Notes: generated by a model not told the origin, from the sequence alone. 64,000 bases of DNA from Acidovorax_G lacteus (GCF_039540375.1 NZ_BAABEX010000008.1:1-64000), one strand, 5' to 3'; positions 33,795-42,642 are shown, numbered from the stretch's first letter. Translations and numbers: made by a program.

Positions 33795-34661
33795 TCATGC
33801 CGCCTGATGGTGGGGCGAGGGGCGGTTTGCGTTCAGCGTGGCGGCCAGGGGTGCCAGCAGTGCTTGCAGGGCGATATCGGTGGCATCGCACGACAGGCCC
33901 ACGCGGCGTGAGAACGCCAGCGCACCATGCAAGGGTCGCACCACGGCGTGTCGGGCCTGGGCGGCATGGGATTGGGGCACCACCGCAAGTCCGAGACCTG
34001 CGTCCACCATGCGCCACAGCAGTTCTTCGCGTGCGGCACTGGCACACACCTGCAGCACCACACCTTGCTCGGCGGCCAGCTTCAGAAAGGACTGGTGCAG
34101 CGGGCACTGGGGCCATTCGATCAGCGGAATGTCCTGCAGGTCCGGTAGGGCGAAGGACTTGCGGAACCGCAGGGGGTGTTCGGCCGGCACCAGCATCACG
34201 TAAGGCTCCGTCCACAGCGGCTGGAAGGTGTCGCCGTCTGGCCGGCAGTGCTCGCTCAGCACGCGCAGGCGTGCGTCGGTGGCCTGTGGGCTCATGTGCA
34301 GCGCAGCCTGCGGCAGGTGCTGACCCAGGGCGTCGAGCACCGGTTGCAGCGGCGGCAGCATCAGATCGTCCTGCACGTACAGGCACAGGCGCTCGCGGGT
34401 GCTCCTGCGGAAGTCCTGAAGGAGGGCGCTCGAGTCGGCCAGCAGGGCGCAGGCACGCGGATACAGGCGGTGGGCGGACGCGGTGGGGCCGAGCCCCTGG
34501 CGGCCTCGCTCGAACAGCGCGGTGTCCAGCACGTCTTCAAGCCCTTTGATGGCCATGCTGATCGAAGGTTGCGCCACGAAGCAGCGCCGCGCGGCCGCCG
34601 TGATGGAGCGCTCCTCGTAGGCGGCGACAAAGTAGCCAAGCGCGCGCAGGTCAAACAGCAT
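33795..34661 (-). CDS. LysR-family transcriptional regulator
   Basis: A 288-residue LysR-type regulator. The N-terminal winged helix-turn-helix reads LRALGYFVAAYEERSITAAA with RRCFVAQPSISMAIKGLEDV as recognition helix region, then LFERGRQGLGPTASAHRLYP. The effector domain includes MLVPAEHPLRF and AGLGLAVVPQSHA. The promoter recognised is unknown. It lies 22 bp downstream of the SnoaL-like gene on the same strand, so the two may be co-transcribed and it may regulate that gene. The coinducer is unknown. Confidence 0.92.
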   Translation of the reverse strand: MLFDLRALGYFVAAYEERSITAAARRCFVAQPSISMAIKGLEDVLDTALFERGRQGLGPTASAHRLYPRACALLADSSALLQDFRRSTRERLCLYVQDDLMLPPLQPVLDALGQHLPQAALHMSPQATDARLRVLSEHCRPDGDTFQPLWTEPYVMLVPAEHPLRFRKSFALPDLQDIPLIEWPQCPLHQSFLKLAAEQGVVLQVCASAAREELLWRMVDAGLGLAVVPQSHAAQARHAVVRPLHGALAFSRRVGLSCDATDIALQALLAPLAATLNANRPSPHHQAA

Positions 34662-34683
34662 GGACAGGGCTCCGGCCTGCCGC

Positions 34684-35121
34684 TCAGACAGGCGTGATGG
34701 TGGTGACGTTTTCGCGGAAGTAGTCCACCTGGCCGTCGCGCGTGTGGCTCACGATCCAGGTCAGGCTTTCCACCTCGCGCTGTTGTACCCCATAAAAGAA
34801 CTGCTGCTGAAAGCGCGTGAGCGCCCAGCCATTGCCCAACGGCTGGCTGTGCAACTGCAGTACGCGGGTGCCGCGGGGAAACACGTCCACCGCCAGCCGC
34901 TGCAGCACGACCAGCAGTTCGGCTTTGTTGGCGGCGCGTTGCCAGCCGGTGTCGGTTGCGTCTTGGTAGTGGTCGATGCGGAAGTCCACATCGTCGGAGA
35001 TCTGGGCCAGCAACGCTGCCACATCGCCACTGGCAAATGCCAGAAGCGCGAGGTCGATGGCGGGGCGGCTGGCGGTCTCGGGGCTCGTCGTGGCCGGGCG
35101 GTCGATGGTGGCATGGGTCAT
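34684..35121 (-). CDS. SnoaL-like / nuclear transport factor 2-fold protein
   Basis: A 145-residue protein with the small alpha+beta-barrel pattern of the SnoaL/NTF2 superfamily. ALLAFASGDVAALLAQISDD is the helical opening and VDFRIDHYQDATDTGWQ the first strand region. LTRFQQQFFYGVQQREVESL and the GQVDYFRENVTTI strand close the cone-shaped barrel. Such proteins range from isomerases and cyclases to ligand-binding proteins, so no activity can be assigned. The ATG at 35121 has an AAAGGA ribosome-binding site. It precedes a LysR gene by 22 bp, suggesting joint transcription. Confidence 0.75.
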   Translation of the reverse strand: MTHATIDRPATTSPETASRPAIDLALLAFASGDVAALLAQISDDVDFRIDHYQDATDTGWQRAANKAELLVVLQRLAVDVFPRGTRVLQLHSQPLGNGWALTRFQQQFFYGVQQREVESLTWIVSHTRDGQVDYFRENVTTITPV

Positions 35122-35266
35122 GTCAGAAGTCCTTTCAGTCGTGCAGGGCACAGTGGATGGGTGCCCCGCACTCTAGGCAGCGCCGCCACACCGCACAACG
35201 ATGGAATTTGTGCAACGACCCCACAAAAAGCTGAGGGTTTGGGGGGGGCTGCGGCGACTGTCCCGG

Positions 35267-36184
35267 TCAGTCGAGCACGCCGGGCAGCTGCCGAAGGTAA
35301 GCCTGCAGCGCGTGCACTGCGTGGCGCACCTTGGCGGGCTGCGTTTCGCGTTGCGGCGTCACGGCCCAGAGGTCCAGCGTGCCAAACGACCAGTCGGGCC
35401 ACAGGCGCACCAGACGGCCCGCTTGCAGCGACTCGTGCACGTCCATGCTGCCCAGCAGTGCCACCCCCAGACCTCCCTCACACATCTGCTGGATGGACAG
35501 CTGGTTGTTGCTGGCCATGCGCGGTTGCACCTGCAGCGGGTGGGTCACCCCGTCGGGGCTGCGCAGTTCCAGCCGCAGGCCGCCGGGCTCGCGCGAGAAG
35601 CCCACCCAGGGCAGCGCGGTCAGTGCGGCCACGTCCGCTGGCGATCCGTGCGCTGTCAGCCAGCCCGGGGCTGCGCACAGCCACCACTGCATGGCACCCA
35701 GCCGCCGAGCAGCCCAGCCCGAATCGGGCAGGGGGCCGAAGCGGATGGCCAGGTCCACCCGGGCCTCGATGAGGTCGATGCGTGCGTCGTCCACCAACAG
35801 GCGCAGCCTCAGGCCCGGGTGCTGCTGCAGCAAGGGCCCCAGCGCGGGCGCAATGTGCCGGCCAAAGCCCACCGGGGCCGACATGCGCAGCTCGCCGCCC
35901 GGTTGTTCGCGCGAGGCGGCCAGCTCGTCGCGGGCCTGCTGGGCGGCGGCGGCCATGGCCGCGCATTGGGCGTGGTAGCGCTCGCCCACCTCGGTCAGGC
36001 GCAGCTTGCGCGTGGAGCGATGCAACAGCGTGACGCCACCGCTGTGTTCGAGCTGGCGCACCTGCTGGCTCACGGCCGAAGGGGTCATGCCCAGCGCGCG
36101 GGCGGCCGCGCTCATCGAACCATGCCGCACCACACTGGCAAACACGGCCATGCGCTTGAGATCGTCCCAGGATTGTGAAGTCAT
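35267..36184 (-). CDS. LysR-family transcriptional regulator
   Basis: A 305-residue LysR-type regulator. The HTH region is FASVVRHGSMSAAARALGMT then PSAVSQQVRQLEHSGGVTLL, followed by HRSTRKLRLTEVGERYH. The effector domain includes LRMSAPVGFGRHIAPALGPL and DLAIRFGPLPDSGWAARRLG. This is the CrgA/AaeR-like group seen beside oxidoreductase genes. It is divergent from the NAD(P)-binding protein gene at 36332 with about 147 bp between, the classic layout for a LysR protein controlling its neighbour. The inducer is unknown. Confidence 0.94.
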   Translation of the reverse strand: MTSQSWDDLKRMAVFASVVRHGSMSAAARALGMTPSAVSQQVRQLEHSGGVTLLHRSTRKLRLTEVGERYHAQCAAMAAAAQQARDELAASREQPGGELRMSAPVGFGRHIAPALGPLLQQHPGLRLRLLVDDARIDLIEARVDLAIRFGPLPDSGWAARRLGAMQWWLCAAPGWLTAHGSPADVAALTALPWVGFSREPGGLRLELRSPDGVTHPLQVQPRMASNNQLSIQQMCEGGLGVALLGSMDVHESLQAGRLVRLWPDWSFGTLDLWAVTPQRETQPAKVRHAVHALQAYLRQLPGVLD

Positions 36185-36331
36185 GCTTCAAGCTGAAGGT
36201 GAAATTCGGGGGCTACTGCATTGCTCGTGAAGCTCCTATTCTCGCTGCATGGATCCAACGCGGTGCCCGCAGTACCCGTGGCGGCGCAGCACGATCCCCG
36301 TTCAACATCACGTGCAATGAAAGGACTTCCC

Positions 36332-36973
36332 ATGCACATCGCCCTGATTGGCGCCACCGGATTCGTTGGTTCCGCCGTACTGCCTGAACTGCTGCAACGC
36401 GGCCATCGCGTGACGGTGTTGGCTCGTACCCCCTCCAAGATCGCCGCGCGCGACGGCTTGACCGTGGTGCAGGCCGATGTGCAGGACGCCGCCCAAGTGG
36501 CCGCTGCGGTGCAGGGTGCAGACGCGGTGGTCAGCGCCTACAACCCCGGCTGGACGGCGCCGGACCTGTACGACCAGTTCCTGCGCGGATTCGATGCAAT
36601 CTGCGCGGGTGTCCAGGCCGCCGGAGTGCGCCGCCTCTTGGTGGTGGGTGGTGCCGGCAGCCTGTATGTGGCTCCCGGTGTGCAGTTGGTGGACACGCCG
36701 CAGTTCCCGGCCGAGTGGAAAGCTGGCGCACTGGCCGCGCGCGACGCGCTGAACCGCATCCGCACCCTGGATGGTCTGGACTGGACCTTCCTGTCGCCCC
36801 CCATCCTGCTGCAACCCGGCGAACGCACCGGCCAGTACCGCGTCGGGCAGGATGCCCCGCTGATGAACGGCGAGCAGCCGGGCAGCATCAGCGTGGCCGA
36901 CCTGGCCGTGGCCATGACCGACGAACTGGAACAGCCGCGCCACCTGCGCCAGCGTTTCACGGTGGCGAACTGA
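36332..36973 (+). CDS. NAD(P)H-binding SDR-like protein
   Basis: A 213-residue atypical SDR/NmrA-like protein. The N-terminal Rossmann motif is IALIGATGFVGSAVLPELLQ with the ATGFVG glycine pattern. VTVLARTPSKIAARDGLTVV binds the adenine ribose region. GADAVVSAYNPGW and RLLVVGGAGSLYVAPG follow, and the protein ends with a helix-strand pair (SVADLAVAMTDELEQPRH). The usual catalytic YxxxK is not evident, as in many NmrA-like regulators and NADH-flavin reductases. The ATG at 36332 has an AAAGGA ribosome-binding site. The divergent LysR gene probably regulates it. The substrate is unknown. Confidence 0.88.
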   Translation: MHIALIGATGFVGSAVLPELLQRGHRVTVLARTPSKIAARDGLTVVQADVQDAAQVAAAVQGADAVVSAYNPGWTAPDLYDQFLRGFDAICAGVQAAGVRRLLVVGGAGSLYVAPGVQLVDTPQFPAEWKAGALAARDALNRIRTLDGLDWTFLSPPILLQPGERTGQYRVGQDAPLMNGEQPGSISVADLAVAMTDELEQPRHLRQRFTVAN

Positions 36974-37023
36974 GCGCTCCATGGGGCGTTTGGCCAGACA
37001 TCCCGTCAGGCGCCGCGCTGCAC

Positions 37024-37049
37024 GCCCAGCACCCGCAGCGGTGCTGGGC
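37024..37049. terminator. hairpin between convergent genes (terminator-like, no T-run)
   Basis: A perfect 9-bp stem GCCCAGCAC / GTGCTGGGC with an 8-base loop lies between the convergent SDR-like gene and the MCP gene. It lacks a T-run on either strand, so it may be a factor-assisted terminator or an RNA-stabilising hairpin. Confidence 0.5.
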
Positions 37050-37056
37050 CGTAGCG

Positions 37057-38631
37057 TCAGCCTGCGACAAGGGCCGCACGCGGAGGGGCAGGGGGCTTGT
37101 CGCCCGCACCCAGCCGGAACACCGCCACCGCTTCTACCAAGGCCTGTGCCTGGCGCTTGAGGCCGTCGGCCGCAGCGGCGCTTTCTTCGACCAGCGCCGC
37201 GTTCTGCTGCGTGGCCTGGTCCATCTGCGTGATGGCCTCGCCCACCTGGCGCACGCCCTGGCTTTGTTCGCTGCTGGCGGTGCTGATCTCGGCCACGATA
37301 TGGCTCACGCGCTCGATGGACTGCACCACCTCGTCCATGGTGCTGCCAGCCCGGTCCACAAGCTGGGTGCCTTCTTCCACCCGGCCCACACTGGCGCTGA
37401 TGAGCCCGCGGATTTCCTTGGCCGCGTCGGCGCTGCGCTGGGCGAGCGTGCGCACTTCGCTGGCCACCACCGCAAAGCCGCGGCCCTGCTCGCCCGCGCG
37501 CGCGGCCTCGACCGCGGCGTTGAGCGCGAGGATGTTGGTCTGAAAGGCAATCGAATCGATCACGCCGATGATGTCGGCGATCTGGCGGCTGCTGTCGTGA
37601 ATGCCCTGCATGGTGCGCACCACGTCGGCCACCACCTGTCCGCCGTGGGCCGCCACCTGCGAAGCCGTTGCCGCCAGTTGCTTGGCCTGCTGGGCGTTGT
37701 CGGCATTGGCCTGCACGGTGGTGCTGAGTTCTTCCATCGAGGCCGAGGTTTGCTCCAGCGCGCTGGCCTGCTGCTCGGTGCGGGCCGACAGGTCGTTGTT
37801 GCCCTGCGCGATTTCGGCACTGGCCAGGGCCACGCTGTCGGCATTGCTGCGCACGTTGCGCACCACGCGGGCCAGCCCGTGCTGCATGGCATGCAGGGCG
37901 TTGAGCAATTGCGCCACTTCATCGCGCCCATTGACCGGGGTGGCCGCAGTGAGGTCGCCTGAGGCCACGGCCTGCGACACCTGTACGGCCCGGCCAATCG
38001 GCCGCACCACCGCGCGGCTGAACAGCAGCGCGCCCACCACGCTGGCAGCGCACACGCACAGCATCACGGCCAGGCTGATGGCGGTGGCGCGGCCCGCGCG
38101 CTCGGCCGCCAGTGAGGCCATGCGGGCGCTGTCCTGGCCGATCAGATCGGCGGCTTCGTCCAGCAGCCTGGAGGGTGCGCGGTCCACACCCTGCACCGCC
38201 TTGTCGCCCACCTGGTGGTCGTGGTCGGCCGCCTGGAAGTCTGCAAAGCCCTTGCGGTAGGCCTCGCTCATGCGGGTGTGCGCGTCCAGAAACTGCTGCA
38301 CCTTGTCGCGTGCAGGCCCTGCGGGCAGGTCGGCCAGCAGGTGGCGGGCGGCATCGGCCACGGCTTTTTCCTGCTTCTGGAAGGCCCCCCAGAAGCGTTC
38401 GCGCTGCGCCGTGTCTTTGCCGCGCAGCAGCACGTTCTTCCATTCCTGCACCTGCACCTTGAAGTCCACCAGCATGGCCGATGCCCGGCGTTCGTGGTCC
38501 ACGCTGTGCGCGACCGAGGTTTCATACGTGTCGAGCGCCTGGTGCAGCCGCTGAATGCCGAACAGCGCGGCGGCCACGACGACCGCCAGGGCGGCCATGA
38601 AGGCGAGCGGGAGCTTGAGACTGAGCTTCAT
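37057..38631 (-). CDS. methyl-accepting chemotaxis protein
   Basis: A 524-residue transmembrane chemoreceptor. TM1 is near residues 7-29 (LAFMAALAVVVAAALFGI). A ~160-residue periplasmic helical sensor follows, and TM2 is near 190-212. A HAMP domain (~213-265) leads to the cytoplasmic coiled-coil signalling domain. Its hairpin tip carries DSIAFQTNILALNAAVEAAR and GEQGRGFAVVASEVRTLAQR, the strongly conserved CheA/CheW-binding region. No C-terminal CheR-binding pentapeptide is seen. The ATG at 38631 has an AGGAGG ribosome-binding site. The ligand is unknown. It lies alone, far from a che operon. Confidence 0.95.
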   Translation of the reverse strand: MKLSLKLPLAFMAALAVVVAAALFGIQRLHQALDTYETSVAHSVDHERRASAMLVDFKVQVQEWKNVLLRGKDTAQRERFWGAFQKQEKAVADAARHLLADLPAGPARDKVQQFLDAHTRMSEAYRKGFADFQAADHDHQVGDKAVQGVDRAPSRLLDEAADLIGQDSARMASLAAERAGRATAISLAVMLCVCAASVVGALLFSRAVVRPIGRAVQVSQAVASGDLTAATPVNGRDEVAQLLNALHAMQHGLARVVRNVRSNADSVALASAEIAQGNNDLSARTEQQASALEQTSASMEELSTTVQANADNAQQAKQLAATASQVAAHGGQVVADVVRTMQGIHDSSRQIADIIGVIDSIAFQTNILALNAAVEAARAGEQGRGFAVVASEVRTLAQRSADAAKEIRGLISASVGRVEEGTQLVDRAGSTMDEVVQSIERVSHIVAEISTASSEQSQGVRQVGEAITQMDQATQQNAALVEESAAAADGLKRQAQALVEAVAVFRLGAGDKPPAPPRAALVAG

Positions 38632-38656
38632 GAGGCCTCCTGCCTGAGTTGCTGCG

Positions 38657-38691
38657 CACCGCACCCCGGGTTGGGTTGGTGCGGTGTTTTT
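38657..38691 (+). terminator. plus-strand terminator-like hairpin in the leader of the MCP gene
   Basis: The stem CACCGCACC / GGTGCGGTG with a ~12-base loop is followed on the plus strand by five T. No plus-strand gene lies just upstream, and the hairpin falls in the untranslated leader of the minus-strand MCP gene, 26 bp before its start codon. It might terminate antisense transcription or structure the MCP leader. Confidence 0.4.
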
Positions 38692-38770
38692 CAGGCTAGC
38701 CCCAATGGCCGCGCAATGGAAACGTTTTTTGCGCAGTACGCGGGTGTACGGCCCGGCAGGGTGGCCGGGC

Positions 38771-40051
38771 TCAGACCACGCCGCGCTGGCGCAGGCTGGC
38801 AATGGCCGCCGCATCCAGGCCCAGTTCGGCCAGCACCTCATCGGTGTGCTGGCCCAGCGCGGGCGGGGCGTTGCGCAACACCGGCGGCGTGGCCGACAGG
38901 CGCAGTGGGCTGGCCACGCCGGCAATCTGGTCGATTCCGTCACCCGCCTCGCCAGGCTGCCAGCGCGGCTGCTGCACGCGCAGGCCGCGCGCGCGCACCT
39001 GCGGGTCGTCAAATGCCTGGGCAATGGTGTTGATCGGGCCGCAGGGTACGGCCTTGTCTTCGAGCAGGGCCACCCACTCGGCCGTGGTGCGTGTGCGGGT
39101 GACGGCTTCCATCAGGGGCACCAGTTCAGCGCGGTGCTGCACGCGCAGGGTGTTGGTGGCAAAGCGCGGGTCTTGCGCCCACTGCGGCTGGCCTGCAGCG
39201 GCGCAGAAGCGGGCGAACTGGCCGTCGTTGCCCACGGCCAGCAGCATGGCGCCGTCTTGCGTGGGGAAGTCCTGGTAGGGCACGAGGCTGGGGTGCGAAT
39301 TGCCCTGGCGCGTGGGGGCCACGCCCGTGGCCAGAAAGCCCGCGGCCTGGTTGGCCAGGATGGCCATGCCCACGTCGAGCAGCGCCATGTCGATGTGCTG
39401 CCCCTGGCCGGTGTGATGGCGCACGTGCAGGGCGGCCAGGATGGCGCTGCTGGCGTACACGCCGGTGAACAGGTCGGTAAGCGCCACGCCCACGCGCAGC
39501 GGGCCGCCGCCAGGCTCGCCGTCGGCACGGCCGGTGATGCTCATCATGCCGCTCATGGCCTGGATCATCAGGTCGTAGCCCGCGCGCTCGGCGTAGGGCC
39601 CGTCTTGCCCGAAGCCGGTGACCGAGCAGTAGATGAGCCGCGGGTTCAGGGCCCGCAGGCTGGCGTGGTCGAGCCCGTATTGCTGCAGGCCGCCGACCTT
39701 GAAGTTCTCGACCAGGATGTCGGCCTCGGCCGCCATGCGGCGCACCAGCGCCTGGCCCTCGGGCGTGGCGATGTCGAGCGTGATTGAGCGCTTGTTGCGG
39801 TTGCAGGCCGCAAAGTAGCTGGCCTGGCCGGTGGGGCGACCGTCTGCGTCGTGCAAAAAGGGCGGGCCCCAGTGGCGCGTGTCGTCGCCTGCGCCCGGGC
39901 GCTCCACCTTGATCACATCAGCCCCAAGGTCGGCCAGGATTTGCGTGCACCAGGGCCCGGCCAGCACGCGGGACAGGTCCAGCACCTTGATGCCGGCCAG
40001 CGCGCCTGCGCTGGAGGGGGTGGTGCCTGCGGGGGCGGAAGGCTGGGTCAT
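38771..40051 (-). CDS. gcdG: CaiB/BaiF family III CoA-transferase, probable succinyl-CoA:glutarate CoA-transferase
   Basis: A 426-residue family III CoA-transferase. It has LAGIKVLDLSRVLAGPWCTQ, the block ADLGADVIKVERPGAGDDTR, ACNRNKRSITLDIATPEGQA, and the active-site region RAGYDLMIQAMSGMMSITG with the likely catalytic Asp. Its neighbour upstream is glutaryl-CoA dehydrogenase and a LysR gene lies divergently. This reproduces the gcdR/gcdH-gcdG arrangement of glutarate catabolism, so activation of glutarate with succinyl-CoA is the likely reaction. The ATG at 40051 lies five bases from a palindromic repeat that occupies its leader, with no clear ribosome-binding site. Confidence 0.85.
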   Translation of the reverse strand: MTQPSAPAGTTPSSAGALAGIKVLDLSRVLAGPWCTQILADLGADVIKVERPGAGDDTRHWGPPFLHDADGRPTGQASYFAACNRNKRSITLDIATPEGQALVRRMAAEADILVENFKVGGLQQYGLDHASLRALNPRLIYCSVTGFGQDGPYAERAGYDLMIQAMSGMMSITGRADGEPGGGPLRVGVALTDLFTGVYASSAILAALHVRHHTGQGQHIDMALLDVGMAILANQAAGFLATGVAPTRQGNSHPSLVPYQDFPTQDGAMLLAVGNDGQFARFCAAAGQPQWAQDPRFATNTLRVQHRAELVPLMEAVTRTRTTAEWVALLEDKAVPCGPINTIAQAFDDPQVRARGLRVQQPRWQPGEAGDGIDQIAGVASPLRLSATPPVLRNAPPALGQHTDEVLAELGLDAAAIASLRQRGVV

Positions 40052-40056
40052 GGTGG

Positions 40057-40106
40057 TGCTATCAAAATAATAGCTACTCGTGCTTGATTTTGAAGCACGA
40101 GCGGCC
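40057..40106 (+). repeat. 49-bp palindromic element, copy 5, abutting the gcdG start
   Basis: The arm TGCTATCAAAATAATAGC is followed by the hairpin CTCGTGCTT / AAGCACGAG. On the transcript of the minus strand the element ends only five bases before the gcdG ATG, occupying the place of a ribosome-binding site. The AT-rich arm rather than the GC hairpin lies nearest the start codon. Confidence 0.93.
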
Positions 40107-40267
40107 AAAAACGCTTGAAGTCGGCAGGGCGGTGGTGCGGCCGAATGGCGCCGGGCCAGGGCCACCCGAGGCGGGCCGCCCCGCAGAGCCTGCGCTGCTG
40201 CCCGCGCGCTCTACAAGCAGGCGAGGCAGAGCGCCGCCAGGACGGTGCGCCGCGTCGCCGGGGCCGA

Positions 40268-41461
40268 TCACGAGAACGCCGGAATGCCCGTTTGCGCGCG
40301 GCCCAGGATGAGCGCATGCACGTCGTGCGTGCCCTCGTAGGTGTTCACCACCTCCAGGTTCACCAGGTGGCGGGCCACGCCAAACTCGTCGCTGATGCCG
40401 TTGCCGCCCATCATGTCGCGCGCCAGGCGGGCAATGTCCAGCGCCTTGCCGCAGCTGTTGCGCTTGATGATGGAGGTGGCCTCGACCGAGGCGGTGCCCT
40501 CGTCCTTCATGCGGCCCATGCGCAGGCAGGCCTGCAAGCCGATGGCGATTTCGGTCTGCATGTCGGCCAGCTTTTTCTGGATGAGCTGGTTGGCGGCCAG
40601 CGGGCGGCCGAACTGGTGGCGGTCCAGCACGTACTGGCGGGCGGTGTGCCAGCAGAACTCGGCCGCGCCTAAAGCGCCCCAGGCAATGCCGTAGCGCGCG
40701 CTGTTGAGGCAGGTGAACGGGCCCTTGAGGCCGCGGATCTCGGGGAAGGCGTTGTCTTCGGGGCAGAACACCTTGTCCATCACGATTTCGCCGGTGATGC
40801 TGGCGCGCAGCCCCACCTTGCCGTGGATGGCCGGGGCCGACAGGCCGGCCATGCCTTTTTCAAGCACAAAGCCGCGGATCGGGCCGACCGCGCCGGACTC
40901 GGACACCTCTTTGGCCCAGACCACGAACACGTCGGCAATCGGGCTGTTGGAGATCCACATCTTCGCGCCCGACAGCTCGTAGCCGCCCGGCACCTTGCGG
41001 GCGCGCGTGACCATGCTGCCTGGGTCGGAGCCGTGGTCGGGCTCGGTCAGGCCGAAGCAGCCAATCCATTCGCCGCGGGCCAGCTTGGGCAGGTACTTCT
41101 GCTTCTGCGCCTCGGTGCCAAACTCGTAGATCGGCACCATCACCAGCGAGCTTTGCACGCTGGCCATCGAGCGGTAGCCCGAGTCCACACGCTCGATCTC
41201 GCGCGCAATCAGGCCGTAGGCCACGTAGTTCAGCCCCGGGCCGCCGTACTGCTCGGGGATGGTGGGGCCCAGCAGGCCGACTTCACCCATCTCGCGAAAG
41301 ATCGCGGCGTCGGTCTTTTCGTGGCGGAAGGCGTCGCGCACGCGCGGCATGAGCTTGTCCTGGCAGTAAGCGGCGGCGGCATCGCGCACCATGCGCTCGT
41401 CGTCGCTCAGTTGCTGGTCGAGCAGGAAGGGGTCGTCCCATTGGAAGGCGGCGTGGGCCAT
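40268..41461 (-). CDS. gcdH: glutaryl-CoA dehydrogenase
   Basis: An FAD acyl-CoA dehydrogenase of 397 residues that oxidises and decarboxylates glutaryl-CoA to crotonyl-CoA in lysine, glutarate and aromatic degradation. The family blocks are present: GPTIPEQYGGPGLNYVAYGL, GCFGLTEPDHGSDPGSMVTR, GYELSGAKMWISNSPIADVF and DRHQFGRPLAANQLIQKKLA. The catalytic glutamate is in NTYEGTHDVHALILGRA near the C-terminus. The N-terminal FQWDDPFLLDQQLSDDERMV is typical of GcdH rather than of other ACADs. It precedes gcdG by 216 bp and is divergent from the LysR gene at 41704. Confidence 0.95.
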   Translation of the reverse strand: MAHAAFQWDDPFLLDQQLSDDERMVRDAAAAYCQDKLMPRVRDAFRHEKTDAAIFREMGEVGLLGPTIPEQYGGPGLNYVAYGLIAREIERVDSGYRSMASVQSSLVMVPIYEFGTEAQKQKYLPKLARGEWIGCFGLTEPDHGSDPGSMVTRARKVPGGYELSGAKMWISNSPIADVFVVWAKEVSESGAVGPIRGFVLEKGMAGLSAPAIHGKVGLRASITGEIVMDKVFCPEDNAFPEIRGLKGPFTCLNSARYGIAWGALGAAEFCWHTARQYVLDRHQFGRPLAANQLIQKKLADMQTEIAIGLQACLRMGRMKDEGTASVEATSIIKRNSCGKALDIARLARDMMGGNGISDEFGVARHLVNLEVVNTYEGTHDVHALILGRAQTGIPAFS

Positions 41462-41703
41462 GCGGGTCTCCGGTGTGGCGGGCGGCGAAGTGGCGCGCCC
41501 GGGGCTGTGATGGGCAAGAAAACGGCGTCCCGCCGGCCCCTGCGCTGCGCGCAGCGGTGGCGGAAGGTCAGTGGGATGCTAACGGGGCCCTGCCGCGCGC
41601 GCAAACGAGTTCTTTGCACCCAGTTATGCAATCAACGCACTTCAAGAGGGCGTGATGGCGCTAGTATGCAGAGGAATATTCGCCTGAAGAATGCCTCCTA
41701 CGC

Positions 41704-42642
41704 ATGAGACGCTCGCTTCCCTCCACCCAGGCCCTGGCCTGTTTCGAAGCCGCTGCGCGGCACGAGAGCTATACCCGCGCCGCGCAGGAGCTGGCGCTCA
41801 CGCAAAGCGCCGTGTCGCGGCAGATCACGGCGCTCGAAGAGTTTCTGGGCGTGCCGCTGTTTCGCCGCACGCGGCACGGCGTGCTGCTCACGCCCGCCGG
41901 TACGCACTACGCACGCCAGGTGGGCCGCTGGCTGCAGGGGCTGGAGCGCGACACGCTGGACGTGATGGCGCACCAGGGCCTGGGCGGCACGCTCACGCTG
42001 GCGGCCGTGCCCACGTTCGCCACGCGCTGGCTGATTCCGCGCCTGCCGCAGCTCGCGCAGGCGCACCCCGACATCGTGGTGCACATCGAAACGCGCACCC
42101 GGCCGTTTCTGTTTGCCGACGCCGGCTTCGACGCCGCGCTGTACGCCGGAACGCCCGAGCAGGTGGCCAACTGGCCGGGCACGCAGGCCCAGCAGATCCT
42201 GCCCGAGGTGGTGCAGCCCGTGTGCAGCCCGCGCTGGTTGCCGGGCGGGCGACCGCTGGCGCCCGAGGCGCTGGCGCACCTGCCGCTGCTGCAGCAGAGC
42301 ACGCGGCCCTATGCCTGGCGGCAGTGGTTTGAAGCGGCGGGCGTGGACGCCGCGCGCGCGCTCGAAGGGCCGCGCTATGAGCTGTTTTCCATGGCCGCCG
42401 TGGCGGCCGCGCACGGCATGGGCGTGGCGCTGATTCCGCCACTGCTCATCGAGGCCGAACTCGCGCGCGGCGAGCTGGTGCCCGCCTGCGAGATCGTGGG
42501 CCCCGCCGAACGTGCCTACTACCTGGTGAGCCCGGTGCAAGGTCCGTCGCCCGTGCTGTCCGCCTTTGCCCAGTGGCTTCTGACCATGGCGGCGGCGGGG
42601 GAGGCGGCAAGCCCTCTTGCCAGCTTGACTGCAGCGGCCTAA
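41704..42642 (+). CDS. gcdR: LysR-family regulator, probable GcdR of the glutarate genes
   Basis: A 312-residue LysR-type regulator of the GcvA-like group. The HTH reads FEAAARHESYTRAAQELALT then QSAVSRQITALEEFLGVPLF, with RRTRHGVLLTPAGTHYARQV. The effector domain has LTLAAVPTFATRWLIPRLPQ and FADAGFDAALYAG. It is divergent from gcdH with about 240 bp between, where an inverted-repeat operator would be expected. By analogy with the Pseudomonas gcdR/gcdHG locus it likely activates gcdH-gcdG in response to glutarate. The name is inferred from context, not from a diagnostic motif. Confidence 0.85.
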   Translation: MRRSLPSTQALACFEAAARHESYTRAAQELALTQSAVSRQITALEEFLGVPLFRRTRHGVLLTPAGTHYARQVGRWLQGLERDTLDVMAHQGLGGTLTLAAVPTFATRWLIPRLPQLAQAHPDIVVHIETRTRPFLFADAGFDAALYAGTPEQVANWPGTQAQQILPEVVQPVCSPRWLPGGRPLAPEALAHLPLLQQSTRPYAWRQWFEAAGVDAARALEGPRYELFSMAAVAAAHGMGVALIPPLLIEAELARGELVPACEIVGPAERAYYLVSPVQGPSPVLSAFAQWLLTMAAAGEAASPLASLTAAA

